This document shows, in pieces, positions 9,657 through 21,309 of a DNA stretch of 64,000 nucleotides; position 1 is the stretch's first letter; each line of letters starts with the position of its first letter. The translations under genes were made by a program, and so were the position numbers. Below the pieces are notes generated by a model. The model was given only the letters and a program-made list of their open reading frames with translations. It searched no databases and was not told where the DNA came from. The DNA is from Marsupella aquatica (taxonomy: Eukaryota; Marchantiophyta). Location of the stretch: positions 3,038,001-3,102,000 of the forward strand of contig OZ316896.1 in assembly GCA_973895155.1 (NCBI GenBank), in the 5' to 3' direction.

Positions 9657-12600
9657 CTAAAAGCAACGAAAGCACTTGCCTCCCTTGATCTTGTTTTCGT
9701 CGTCTGAAGAAGTTCCACCTGAAGACGCTCCATTTGTGACCTTGGCAGCTCCACCCTGTTTGGGGCACTTCTTCTTGTGATTCTTGCGGATCTTGGCGCT
9801 GGGTTTAGCATTTGGGTACGTCCATCCACAATCCTTACAAACCCAAACATCGGCGTCGTCTTTTTGGTGAGGCATTAAACCACCAATTGTTGTCGGAGGG
9901 GCCTGCTCCGTTGCAACAACCTTACCTGGGTCTTCCTTTTCTGTAGCTTTTTCTTCAGGTACAGCAGGAACTACATCCGATGTCTGCAAAGCATCCCTTA
10001 AGCTGAACTCCCTTGATTTAATTTTAGTGCCTGGTACCTCGGCCTCAGACACCGCCGGAATTGCATCTTTCACATCTTTGTCTGTGGCTGTCCCTGCTGA
10101 AGAAGTATTGTCGAGTGAGATTACGCCCCCTTCACATGAAATTATGCACGAAAACAACTCCGGCATGGACCACAGGCAATAAAGAGGACAGAGATGTTTT
10201 GCCAAGTGGCCCTTAACTTCAATGAAAACGAACTGCCGTTTGAAAAAGCGTTGATTAACTCGTTTGACAATCCAGTCTATCGTCAGAATAAACGCTGATA
10301 GCCGACATAGATTGAAACTCGAGTACTAAAGATACACAATTCAAAGTTACAGACCTGGAGTAGAATGATCCTCATGATCAAGGGCTTCATCATGAGTGAC
10401 TTCATCCAAAGAAGCTCCATTACTACCATGTCCCGGACATTTCTTCTTGTGATTGTTTCTAATCTTGGCGCTGGGCTTGGCATTCGGATACTTCCATCCA
10501 CATTCCTTACATACCCACACGTCGGACTCATCCTTTTGATGAAGCATTAAACCGCCAGATCCACTTGTTGCCGTTGCTGAATCCTTCTCCTTCTCGGACT
10601 CTTTGTTAATGGCTTCTCGAAGACTGACTGGTTCTGTTAGTGCTTCCTTCTCCTTCTCAGTCTCCTTGCTGATGGCCTCCTTGAGACTTGTAGACCCCGC
10701 TTCTTTCGTAGCGGTTTCTGTTGCTGTTCCAACACAAAATTGCATGAGTATTGTGACATCTCTCCACTGATAACAATCGCAAGCCTCAACCAAAACGAAG
10801 TCTAAGATTTGGCAGTCAACCCAATTCCCAAGAATCCAATGCAGCACCTCTGCCGCTCTGGATACCTACCTCGGGGACACTATTCATGTTTTCTTTAAGT
10901 ATAATTGTATGAGAAGCATGCCTACAGACCGGAATCTGAAGTGCTTTAGTCTCGATCTAAACCCTTCCAAAATCCCTCCCCTAGTTGATTTGTCAATAAA
11001 ACGCATCAGAGAACGAGGAACACTGCCTCTTCTTGCCAGAAAGTTAGTAATGCTTCGGGCACAAAACTGTAAGTTGTAGAAATGTCATGAGAGAATCACA
11101 GTTTTCCTCACTCTTGAGCATTGTCCATTGTACAGGAGCTAGATGTAGTTGAGCGGACACATGTGTTTAAGCAAACCAACAAACCATTTCTGTTCGTATC
11201 ATCGGTCATGCTGATGGATACTGGTACCCACTCACAAAAGACTCCACAACAGTCCCACAATCTACCCTCAATTATCTGCAAGCATAACTGAAATATATTG
11301 CAAACAAAACTCACCTCTCTCGATGAGGTTCTATAGCAGGAAGTTCTGTTCAAAGAGAAACCCTGAAATCTACCCATAAGAAGTACATGAAATTGGTTGC
11401 AATCTGAGTACATTTCTTTCAACGCAATTCATATTCTCAACAAGAGCGTCACGTAATCATACGATCCTCGTAGAGACCGGTTGGTAGTTGAGTGAAAAAA
11501 TCATCATCCAACACTGTACAATATACTACAACTTGATAAATTAAATACAAGGAGAAACTTCTAATCTGTCCTCTTTAAGTGGCCTCTCGCTTCCTTCCAG
11601 CATCACTGGCTTCATAATCGCTTCCACCTAGATCCCATAAATCTATCTGATGCCCAACGATGCTTCCCATTTCCAAACACCAACTTGGCTCCGAGAATTC
11701 CCTTTCTACCGGAGCCCCACAGATGCGCCAAGTCTCGCGACTTTGACTTGGTCCGGAGAGTGTTTCTCTTCCTACCTGAATCCCCCCAACATTAAAGCAC
11801 CCACTGTCAAGGCTTTCAACTTGAACGCAGTGCATGCCAAAAGTAAAACCTTTCCCTAAAAAAGAGAAGGGTTGCAACTCCTTCACAGCCCTTCAAAGGA
11901 CAGTTAGCTACAGTGGTAACTTTCTACCGTTCACGAAGGGGAAAAAAATAATCCAATGGGAGGAAATATAGGAGGACCAGTCTCCAAGACTTAGAAAACC
12001 CTACTTGCATGTTTACAAGTAGTACCAAAGATATGAAGTGTCAATTCATTCTTGGTCCGGTCATGACTTCATATCAAGAGAATACATTCGCGTTATAGTG
12101 CAAACCAGTAGATATGAATCTGTTGCCCTACGGTAGTCTAGGCTGGTCACAGAAAGTAAGCTGTGCCACTTGAGATGTTCCATTTGCATACGAATACATA
12201 AGTGTTTTAATATTCCTTTCAAAACTTCGTGGTAGCCCGAATTGCAGATGAGCTGTGCACTCAGATGAACTCAGCTTTATGACCTTTGATTTCAGTTCCA
12301 TTTAGATATCACTTGCCAACGTTTTGACAGACATATTACCTGAAACTGGAGGAGTTGTTTCATCAGTATTGACTGCAGGAGGCTGATTCTCCGCTACTGA
12401 ATTCGAAGACTCCTTGAGGGCAGCAAAATCAATGTCCCTAGAGATGCTCTCTGGCACTTCAGGGACAGCTGCAGGATCTTCTTTTCCAGACTCCACGGCC
12501 GGTAGTACTTCTACTGGCGCAGCTGGTGCTAGAGAATTGTGATGGTGCTCATCATCAGATGCATCATCCGAAGACCCCCCAGTTGTACCAGCAGCACCTG

Positions 12601-14440
12601 GCCTCTTTCCTGTACACTTCTTCTTGTGATGCTTTCTAATTTTGGGGCTAGGTTTGGCATTGGGATATTTCCATCCACAATCCTTGCAAACCCAAACGTC
12701 ATGTTCATCCTTTTGGTGAAGCATTAAGCCACTTACCGCTCCAACCTCAGGAGCTTCGGACTCGGAAACTAGCGCTTCTTGAGGGAAAGCTGATCCAGCT
12801 GCTTCTTGAGGGACAGCGGATTCAGCTGCTTCTGGCACCGCTGGAGAAAACTCCTTAGTCCCGTTGCCAGCTTCTGGTGATATATCTGCAAAGAAATTCC
12901 AGTTGGGGAGCGGATTACTCAATGGACAAGTACTCAAAGACAACTCAAAGTCTCACTTAAAGCTCTCCAAAAGAGCAATTGGCTCCACACAGGACTACTT
13001 CTCAACTCAATTTAGTTCGGAAGTCATTAATTCTTCGAGTACAATACCCTAGAAGCACCTGATTCACTAACATATACTTTTTTACAGAAATTGTGCACAG
13101 GGGTATACGCCAAACATCCAGATCCTCTTAGCACGCCCGATAGTCACTCCGAGAAAAAAAAACCTTTGGGCAGATTTCAAAAATCCTTTCAGCGGGAGAA
13201 AGCGTCTGGGCAGATCTTACTCTTCTACTAGTATTCACATTAGAAAAACTTCACCTCTCACATGTAAGTAAACATCGATTCGCATTCATCGCTCACATTT
13301 CCAAAAGAAATTTTTCATTCGCGTGGGAAATAAGAATCTACTGAGGACAAATGGCCGATTACTTTGTGACAACCGACGAGACAAACAAAATCGAACGAAA
13401 GCTTGTGCGGTCATCACACCTTAAAATATGCGGGAGAAATACAGTTCTCGAAACTAACCTGTGGTAGGAGTTGCTTCCGTCACTTCCGGAGCGGGTGATT
13501 CCTTCAGAGCGGCGAAGTCGATCTCTCTGGAAACACTGGTTGGAGCCTCAGCTGGAGATGGGGCAGTCGGAGGACTCTCTTCCTGTCCCGACTCAACAGG
13601 CACTGTTTGAGCAGCTGGAGCATGGTGGTGTTCATCATCAGAAGCATCATCTGAAGATCCCCCTTTAGCAACAGAACTACCTTTTCCAGGGCAGTGCTTC
13701 TTGTGGTTCTTTCGAATCTTGGGGCTGGGTTTTGCATTTGGATATTTCCAGCCACACTCCTTGCAAATCCAAATATCGTGCTCATCTTTCTGATGGGGCA
13801 ATAAACCACCGGTGTTAATAGGCACGGCGGCAGGGATGCTGGCCTCTGTATGAGCTGGAGCTTCTTCAGCAGCTCCGTTAACGGTTGGTGCTTCAGCAGG
13901 GGCAGCTTCTGCCTTCAGATCCTCCTTGAGAGATGCGAAATCGAATTCCCTTGATTTGACTTCCGTGGGAGGAACAGGGGCATCCACAGCTGATTCTTGA
14001 GGTGCCGCACTGGCTGTTATCATCAAGAAGAAATCTGTAAACCTTTTGACGGAAGCCACTATTGGAATCGTAGATGCTATGCACCGTCCCTCGCGAGGAC
14101 GAAATCATGTAGGTTTGACAGAATGTGACTACATAAACTATCAAAACACCTTCAGGACCACAAAACAGAAGATGATTAGGAATTCCAGGTCGCCTGTAGT
14201 TAGCTAGTAAGTACCTTTATGGTGCACATGATGGTCATCGTCAGAAGCCTCGTCCGAAGACCCGCCAGCAGCATGTGCATCTGCGCCGGCTTTCCCCGGG
14301 CAGTGCTTCTTATGATTCTTCCTGATCTTGGCGCTGGGCTTCGCATTTGGGTATTTCCACCCACATTCCTTACAAATCCAAATGTCGTGCTCGTCCTTCT
14401 GATGAGGCATTAAACCACGGGCAACTGCCGTTTCCGCCAT
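9657..14440 (-). CDS. Five-module C2HC zinc-finger protein, 710 residues, one module per exon
   Basis: Five exons join in one frame: 14440-14215, 14013-13459, 12885-12340, 10723-10355 and 10093-9657 (226, 555, 546, 369 and 437 nt; 711 codons with the TAG stop). All four introns have GT...AG ends and all are phase 1. Each exon encodes one module with the core HQKDExDxWxCKxCGWxYPNAKPS, then KIRxxHKKxC. Ligands are C23/C26/H43/C47, C159/C162/H179/C183, C327/C330/H347/C351, C514/C517/H534/C538 and C651/C654/H671/C675 (C-x2-C-x16-H-x3-C). Linkers are acidic and Ala/Pro/Glu-rich, often with GGSSD(D/E)ASDDEHHH after the finger. Around the fingers a second motif, SRE(I/F)DFA(A/S)LKE, recurs (residue 96 onward and at the ends of exons 2 and 3). 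Weaker SLKEAISKE-type versions occur in exon 4. The protein ends KCFRCF. The ATG at 14440 was chosen because it begins the conserved module; a TTG-led extension is unlikely. Plant proteins with related CGWPFPNPHPSAK-type fingers exist, but I cannot name a function. Zinc binding is inferred. Confidence 0.85.
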
Positions 14441-14963
14441 CACTCCAATTAGTTCTGTTCGCCACAAACGGTACGCCACGGATGAGTTTTAGATGGTTTT
14501 AATTAGCTTCGCAATCGGACGGATCAGCAGAGCCATCATCAGATCGGAGGCTTGACTAAGATTTGTTCGCGCGGTAAGAACTTGAATTGTTCTCGAGAGG
14601 ACACTCAACGAGATATTGGGCCACCAAACGCACTCTGACAAACCGTCTTCTTACATGTATCCACAGATCATTACCATTCCGCCCACCGAATTTATAGCTA
14701 GTGTCCATGTGTAGTAACACATTGACAGGGTTTTGACAGTCGTGTTTAAAAACAGTCTTGATTCATGTTCCTTGCGAGATCTTACCTATTTCCTGTCGTC
14801 AGTGATGTCACTATGCATATGTTAGGATTTCCCATTGGTAAAAATGTCAATCTCAAAGAAATGTACTAGCAATATTTTCTAAACAAACTTAATTCTCTGG
14901 CAAAGAACCGCTTCCGTTGCCCACGATAGTCACTCCGATCCTCCGTTCCACTCAAGCCCAACA
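14441..14963 (-). promoter_or_regulatory. Shared flank: 5' region of the zinc-finger gene
   Basis: Non-coding sequence upstream of the ATG at 14440. An AT-rich stretch (ATTTATAGCTAG near 14690) is a possible TATA-like element, but no transcription start can be set from sequence. Confidence 0.3.
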
Positions 14964-16061
14964 TCAACTCATATAACTCTCTCGATTCACATATTCCGAG
15001 AGATGTTCGGCATGATCTCTAAAAACGTGCACAGCAGCGAGTGCAATGAGTGGAAGGAAACAGTAAACGTACAGCCCCACAATCTTGCTGATGACGAGGA
15101 AGCCCCTGGCTACAGAGCTCGTCGATCCTCCTAGGTAGATTCCTGCGATGTGATCAATATCAAAAAACCAGGGTGAACTCTCAGAAGCAAGAACAGCCCA
15201 CTCAGACCTTCACCATCAGCACACAATCCCGTTCGGCGAAACCCAATTCAACACAAACCGACGCATTTGCATTTCTGAAGATGTCTAGAAACGGTACGTT
15301 CGGACGGAACACGCCTAACAGCAATCTGGAGTCCATCCAGATCAGCACATGAGAGAAGGAACCGTTTGACGTTATACACTTATCAAAGTGAAAACACATG
15401 TCACGCCGATCCTTTCCAGAGAATTGAAGATAAGAAAGGACAAAATCTGTGTAGCTCCACATTCAACCGCACCTAGCTGCAGCAAACGACGAAATTGCCG
15501 CAAACTTGCCGTTCCGTGATAGAGCGATGTTTTGCCGGAGTTGCATGGAGGGCTGGAACTGTAGTTTGCCTCGACCTTCTTCGCAGATCGTTCTCATCTG
15601 GCAGCCATGGATAGTGAAACTGTACAGTACTACGGTCGACATACGGAGTGATTTTTCATGGGCACTTTCAATCCTTGACGTGGCTCTCATCCGGGCCAGG
15701 CTGTACAAAAGGTGACCAGCTTGGATGCTCGGGTGCCATCGATCCTGAAATCTGAGTTAGATCAACGTCAGCCCAGAGAATTCGGGTACAGCATTCCATT
15801 CCACTGAGTAAGTGAGTAGAATGCCCATTTCCTGATTCCATGTGTTAGGCGAAAGAACAGTTCCTTCAACTCAGACTTAGTAATTTACAGGAACTAAATG
15901 CCGACTAATAAAGAAGATTCTACTCAGTGGCCAGCAATGGGAAAAAGCCGATTACCGGATTACAGCAGCTCCCATATTAAATGGTAGGAGCCGGATAGGG
16001 AACGGTCCGGTCGGTGGAGCCCCTGTGGGAATAATTGCTGGAGCAGTACGTTTCCCAGATG
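14964..16061 (-). CDS. Possible 3' part of an unknown gene with a membrane segment
   Basis: Three frames on the minus strand can be joined with matching phase: 16061-15956 (acceptor TCTTAAG, donor CCG|GTAATC), 15700-15468 (acceptor TGTACAG, donor G|GTTGAA) and 15142-14964 (acceptor ATCGCAG, TGA stop at 14966-14964). Together they give about 172 residues, incomplete at the N-terminus. The last exon has a hydrophobic run of about 25 residues (FLVISKIVGLYVYC through VHVF), a likely transmembrane helix, followed by a charged tail. I do not recognise the family. The second donor is weak, and two of the three frames are short enough to be chance. A plus-strand frame (15506-15715) overlaps the middle exon. 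Treat this as a hypothesis. Confidence 0.28.
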
Positions 16062-18286
16062 CTTAAGACAGGAAACTACTGACCTACTGTACATCATCAG
16101 GTATTTCCCAATCCAACAAAAGCGCATGACGTCAACGATCGTGCCAAGTCTCTGATGGTGAGGATTGATCTTCTCGCAATCTATCGAACTGCTGCCTGTA
16201 ATGTGTCTTTAGGCAGCTTCTAAAGTTTACCACGCTGCATCCCAATCCTCGAGCGCTTGATGAGGTCACGGACTCACGGCTACAGTTTCCACTTGTTGTC
16301 AAATTATTGTTTCCCGGGATTGTTGCTCAGTGGTACGCCGCTTCTCAATCCCCGGGGCTCTAGCCGGTCGGTGCCAGTCATCTGATTCCCCCAGCACACA
16401 ATTAAATAACACAGTCCTTGTCTGGAGGCGGGAACATGCAGCTAGCATTATTTTAGCCACAATCATACAGTGCAATGTGGCGTTGAGAATTTCGTCACAA
16501 CAATCATTCACCGTGTTGTTCCGATCTTATCTATCGGTAAGTATATCTATGTCGATGTCATCCTGTTGGTGAAAAGCGGGCGAAGAAGAGAGGAATCAGC
16601 GAATTACTGTTGGGCAGCAAGCCGCTCATCATGGTCGCCTCTTTATGATTCACCAGAGATGCACGAGATTCCTGGCAGCTATGGCGGAATAGTAATGGGG
16701 CAGTACCTTACTGGACTTTATTGAATAGCGGGAAGATGACACATTACAGTGATGACGCGGTGCGTGCTAATTCTGGTCGAGCATCCCTACAAATCGCATT
16801 AATGATACTGTCAAGGTCCAGCCACCTAATCCTCCCACTGCCCGCCTCCTCAGGGTTAGTGCAACGAGGTTTTTTCGTTTTTTGCCATAGTGGCATATTG
16901 CACCTTTGGAGAATGAGAAAAATGTGCATGATTAAGACGCATGGTGACTTTCCCATAAAGTCTTGGATGAGTTACACTAAGTAACGAAAAGTGACAGGGA
17001 GAAACTTGTTTTTTTGGTCTCTTGAACAGTATTGAGCCCTTCTCAACACTAATCCTTTATTCAGAGCCCCAAATTTAAGGGTCTACTTGAAAATTAGTGT
17101 TAGTCACACCAACACTATTTTCACACACATGAATAAGTGTTACTGTGTAAGTCTCAACAATGGAAAAATAGAGGGAAAAAAACAATTATTTCTGAAAAAT
17201 GCACAAGAATGTGTGTTACTTGGACTCAAGATAGTTCATTAACTTTTACTAGCAATTTAAACAAAAGTGTACAAAAATTATTCTCAAAAACTGACCAAAA
17301 TTAGTGTTACTTGTACTCAAAACCAATTTTACCAAAATTAGTATTACTTTGGACTCAAGATTACACTCAAGTATGTGTGATACTTTTTGATCATGATTAC
17401 ACATTTGGGAGAGGTGTAACCTACAGTACAGTAGGGGGTTTTGGCCAAAAATGGGGGACTTCTAGTAGAGGTGCACTCTAGCTAATTTTGGTCACAAAAA
17501 CGATCACAAAATGGCTGATCAGGCTGGTCCCACTCAACGAATCTGGAGAAAAACAGAATTGGTGCACCTTTGGTAGACTAATGGGGGCCGTACAAAAATT
17601 CATGAACCTATAGCTGAGATGTAATGATACTCATTCAAATGCGGGCGCAGGGCACTTTATATAATTTGTCCTGGGCACAATCTTGGCATAAGCATGACCA
17701 TCCTAGTCACCTACCAGTGGGTTTGGCAAAAGCATTACCCCTAGTCACCTGCTAGTGGGCCCGCATTACCGATCCTAGTCACCTGCTAGTGGGCCCCTTG
17801 TGGGTTCTGTTGGCTAATGACTAATGTGGCCATGTTCTTTTGTCAAAACTTTGACCAGGGCTTGAAGTGTACGATGGAGTGATGGACGGTTGATTCACAC
17901 ATTACTTTTAGATTCTTGCATTTATTTTCCCTTCAAGACTTCATACAATTTGCTTGAGGCATTTTTAAGTTTTTGTAATTGACAATTGTCAATTACTTTA
18001 TTTATCATCATGACATTTTTCATTTTTTGGGCAAAAAACATTAACCTGAGTTAGCTTCTTCATACTTGACGAATATCATGGCACCCCGTTTTCAAGATTA
18101 GATGGCTCAATATTTGTATGACCACCATCACGCATGGTTCTACTCCTGTGTGTCGGGTGAGGTCATGAGAGGCTGTGTGCAGGGACAGAGGGCATGCGTA
18201 GGGGGGGCGGGGGGAAGAGGCTAGTCGACCTACTCTTTGGTCAGCTAACCCAGAGGGTGATTAAAAGTCACCTTGAGGGAGACTAA
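16062..18286. other. No confident gene; repeat-like sequence
   Basis: From about 17030 the sequence is AT-rich with repeated TTAGTGTTACTTGGACTCAA-like phrases (17090-17360). From 17700 to 17796 the phrase CCTAGTCACCT(A/G)C(C/T)AGTGGG occurs three times. Short ORFs on both strands (16330-16984) show no domain. Confidence 0.5.
17975..17996. repeat. Perfect 22-bp palindrome
   Basis: The half-site GTAATTGACAA is followed directly by its reverse complement. Confidence 0.9.
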
Positions 18287-18646
18287 GGGCCACTTTACAA
18301 GACGGGTACGGCAATTTGAGTGCTATCTACCAGGGCTGTAACAGAGCCTGACTTTTCCTGTACGGTAGGACTCTAGACCAGAACAAGGCAGGAATTGTAG
18401 GAGAAACCGGCCTGCCCATTTTTGCACCTCCAGAGGTCCGATAGTCTAGTGCCCGGATGAGAGTCCTGAGCCAGCTGGCCTGAGCTGATCCATACCAGAA
18501 TGCAGGTTTGGTCGTTCCAGCAGCTCAACTTGCCGTGCCAGTCTTCTAAAGCAAGGAGCGACCGAGAAGGCTGAAACAACGATCGTGATTGATTCGATCC
18601 TGAAAAAAGAAGGACTAAATTGTCGCGCCCATCTTGTAAAGTGCCC
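18287..18646. mobile_element. Tourist-like MITE (360 bp) flanked by TAA
   Basis: The left end GGGCCACTTTACAAGACGGG and the right end, read in reverse complement as GGGCACTTTACAAGATGGG, are terminal inverted repeats. TAA flanks both sides (18284-18286 and 18647-18649). A 3-bp TAA target and GGGC-type ends fit PIF/Harbinger (Tourist) non-autonomous elements. There is no transposase inside. Confidence 0.8.
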
Positions 18647-18649
18647 TAA

Positions 18650-19962
18650 AGTATGATTGCAACACTGGGTGTAATGACAATGTAATAAATTTATTTTATC
18701 TTATTTTATAACTACTTTTTGTGCCCCCAAAGTTTTCTTTCTCCCCCTAGGACAGGAGGTGTGTCATCCCAAGAATAGCACCCAAGTAGCAATCTAAGCA
18801 TGCATGCCTTAGTTTGAGCATGCCAACCACATCAATCTTGACTTTCCTAAACTTCCATGAGATCTCCATTTAAAAAAATGCTCTGCTGAGATAAGATCCC
18901 TCAGGTTGCATGAGATATCTGCACGTATTTAGAGTACTGGAAAATCTTGCCTATCATTAAAAGAGTATTGCTTTTGTCAACTCCCCTTGAAACCTGCATG
19001 GGCATATGTCTTTTGAATCATGATGTTACTTTCTTTTGCCAACTCCCCTTCCAACCTGCACGGACATATTTCTTTTTGAATCTAATTACTTTCTTGTGAA
19101 AGGCCTGTGGAAAGGCAATGAAGGAGACAGTCCCTGAGCCATGTGACCCCATGAAGGAAATGTCACCCTTAGCAATGGGAAACCCACTAGCACAGCTGCT
19201 TTTCTTGGATAGGATTTCCCTTATGAGTTAATTTAAAGCATCTCCAATGGTTACTGGCTATGAATTTGACCCATCCCACTAAGAGAGAGATATATATGCT
19301 TGATGGGACCCTGCCAAAGCAAATTTATGTAATAGGCCCTTTCTAAATTTTTGTTACAAACTAGGCCCCTTTGACACTTTTGTGTCAGATTTTCTTGTAA
19401 CAGTTCCCATAAGGAGTTTTAGCTTGATAATATCACCAATAAGAGCTACCATTAGTTTAGAATCAAACCGTGCTGATTGACAAAGTACACCGTGGGGGGA
19501 ATAACAAAGTAGTGGTGGCCATTGCACAAATTGTGAAAAATTCTTGAATGAAGACAATATGGTTCATGTCTACAGGTTTGAATTTCTATCATACCGTCCA
19601 TCTTCAGGTTGCTTCACGCAACCTGTGCATAGGGTTTGCATGATGTTTTGACTGTTCTCTTTGTTTGTTTGTCTAAGTATGGAATGAATGGGAATGTCAA
19701 AGTCCCCAAGATTGGTCCTTTTCTGAATCCAAAGTTTGGTAACTTCTTCAAGAAGTGAGTCCACTTTGCTACGTTCAAAAATGGGACGTGGAACCCAAAT
19801 CTAACTAATTTGTCTAAGTATGGAAGGCACCAAGAGTGTTTAACACTTGGCTGTTTGCCTTTGTTGGAACTTTCACAATTTGTCTACTTAGTGTGAAACA
19901 AAGTCAACATGGACTTAATTGTAACAGGAAAATTTTGCTAGCTTGTAAAAACTAGACTAAAT
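18650..19962. other. No gene seen
   Basis: AT-rich sequence without convincing ORFs. Two similar phrases (CAACTCCCCTT(G/C)(A/C)AACCTGCA(T/C)GG) occur near 18979 and 19040. The segment around 19330-19570 resembles repeat-derived sequence. Confidence 0.5.
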
Positions 19963-20087
19963 GTTTAGACTAAATGTTGTCCAAACCCGCTATCATGTAG
20001 CAATGGATCCCCTAAAAACTCTATAATCATGTGAAGACATAATCCATCACTACATGATAGCAGGTTTGTACAACATTTAGTCTAAAC
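19963..20087. repeat. Foldback: 45-bp inverted arms with a 33-bp loop
   Basis: The left arm 19963-20008 (starting GTTTAGACTAAATGTTGT) pairs with the right arm 20042-20087 (ending ACAACATTTAGTCTAAAC), with roughly four mismatches. It is followed by a telomere-like TAAACCCTAAACC. It could be a small foldback transposon or a microRNA-type precursor. Confidence 0.8.
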
Positions 20088-20654
20088 CCTAAACCTTAAA
20101 CCTTTGCACCTCTATTCAAGCATAGACATACACATGGTGTGCAATGGAGTGCGGTGGGAAATGTACAGTATGAATCATGTGTACGGAACATGGTTCATAC
20201 GTATGGGCCCTAGTTTGTAACAACATTTTTGTGGGGGGTCTAGTTTGTAACATAAGTTGTATGTAACAACATTTTTGTGGAGGGTCTAGTTACGGACCCC
20301 CATTAGGGGTCTCTTGCAAATTCTCTGCCATGAGGTTGTGCCACATCATCACAACTAGCCACAAACAGGAATGATCCTACTTTTAACAATAACAAACGTG
20401 CACATTCCTATTTGTGGCAAAAGCAACGTAATTTTTGGGGCGCCATGCCGTAAATACTAAACGTAAAAAAAACCAAAATACAAAGGAAGAGATGTCATTT
20501 AGTAAAACAAAGTTACCATTTTGATGTTTGTCAAAGATATATCAATTTTTTATATCAAAATGTTTGTATTTTTTAATTGTTTACAAGTTTGAAAAAATCA
20601 ATTGATAGAAATGTACATAATTAAAACCCATTTGGCTTCACATTGTAAAACTAA

Positions 20655-21145
20655 ATAATAAATCTCCTTAATACTTGATAAATTTTCCAATGTTTGATTC
20701 ATTGGAAAATTCAAGATCAAGATTTAGAAACTTGTGATCTCTTTAGTAATGTCTTGATAAAATCTCTCAATGTCACTCATTGGAAAGCTAGAGTAAAATT
20801 AAAAACTCATCATCTCCTTAGTACTTGACAAAATCTATCAATGTTAGGTTCATTGGAAAGCTAGAGAAATTTAGACACTCATGATCTTCCTATTTCTTGA
20901 CAAATAATCTCAATGTCACACATTAGAAAGCTAAAAAGATTGAAAACCTCCTGATCTCTTGAGCACCGTGACAAAATTTGACATAAAATTTGTAAATGTC
21001 AGACTCTTTGTTAGAAAGCTAAAAGAATTCATGAACTCATAATCAAAATTTCTTATACTAACACTTATTGGAAAGGCAAAGATATTCAAAAACTCATATG
21101 GAACTTGACAAAATTTGTCAATTTGAGGCTCATTGGAAACCCTTT
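20655..21145. repeat. Internal minisatellite of copy A, about seven units of 70-85 bp
   Basis: Each unit has the order ACTCATGATCTCC-like, TTAGTACTTGACAAAATC-like, TCAATGT(C/T), then CATTGGAAAGCTAGAGAAA-like. The same array, reversed, is in copy B at about 35130-35615, so it is part of the element. Confidence 0.8.
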
Positions 21146-21309
21146 CTCGATTAAGAGATATCACAATCTCATCACCATCACAAACTTAGCCACTACAAAT
21201 TGATTTATTTGATTACGTCACCAGCGCTTGTCCACAATGCTTGCTTCCCGGCTTGAATTGTTCGCATCTCTTAGATAGTCTTCAACTAAAGCTCACTCTG
21301 AACACAGGT

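Noticed and set aside
11575-11886. 104-codon ORF in intron 3 of the zinc-finger gene
   Set aside because: The homologous stretch in the duplicated locus (27045-27200) does not keep the frame open, so it is probably intron sequence.
13504-13809. Second-frame ORF over zinc-finger exon 2 (and similar ones over the other modules)
   Set aside because: The same shadow appears over every copy of the module, and only the main frame keeps the Cys/His ligands and splice phase.
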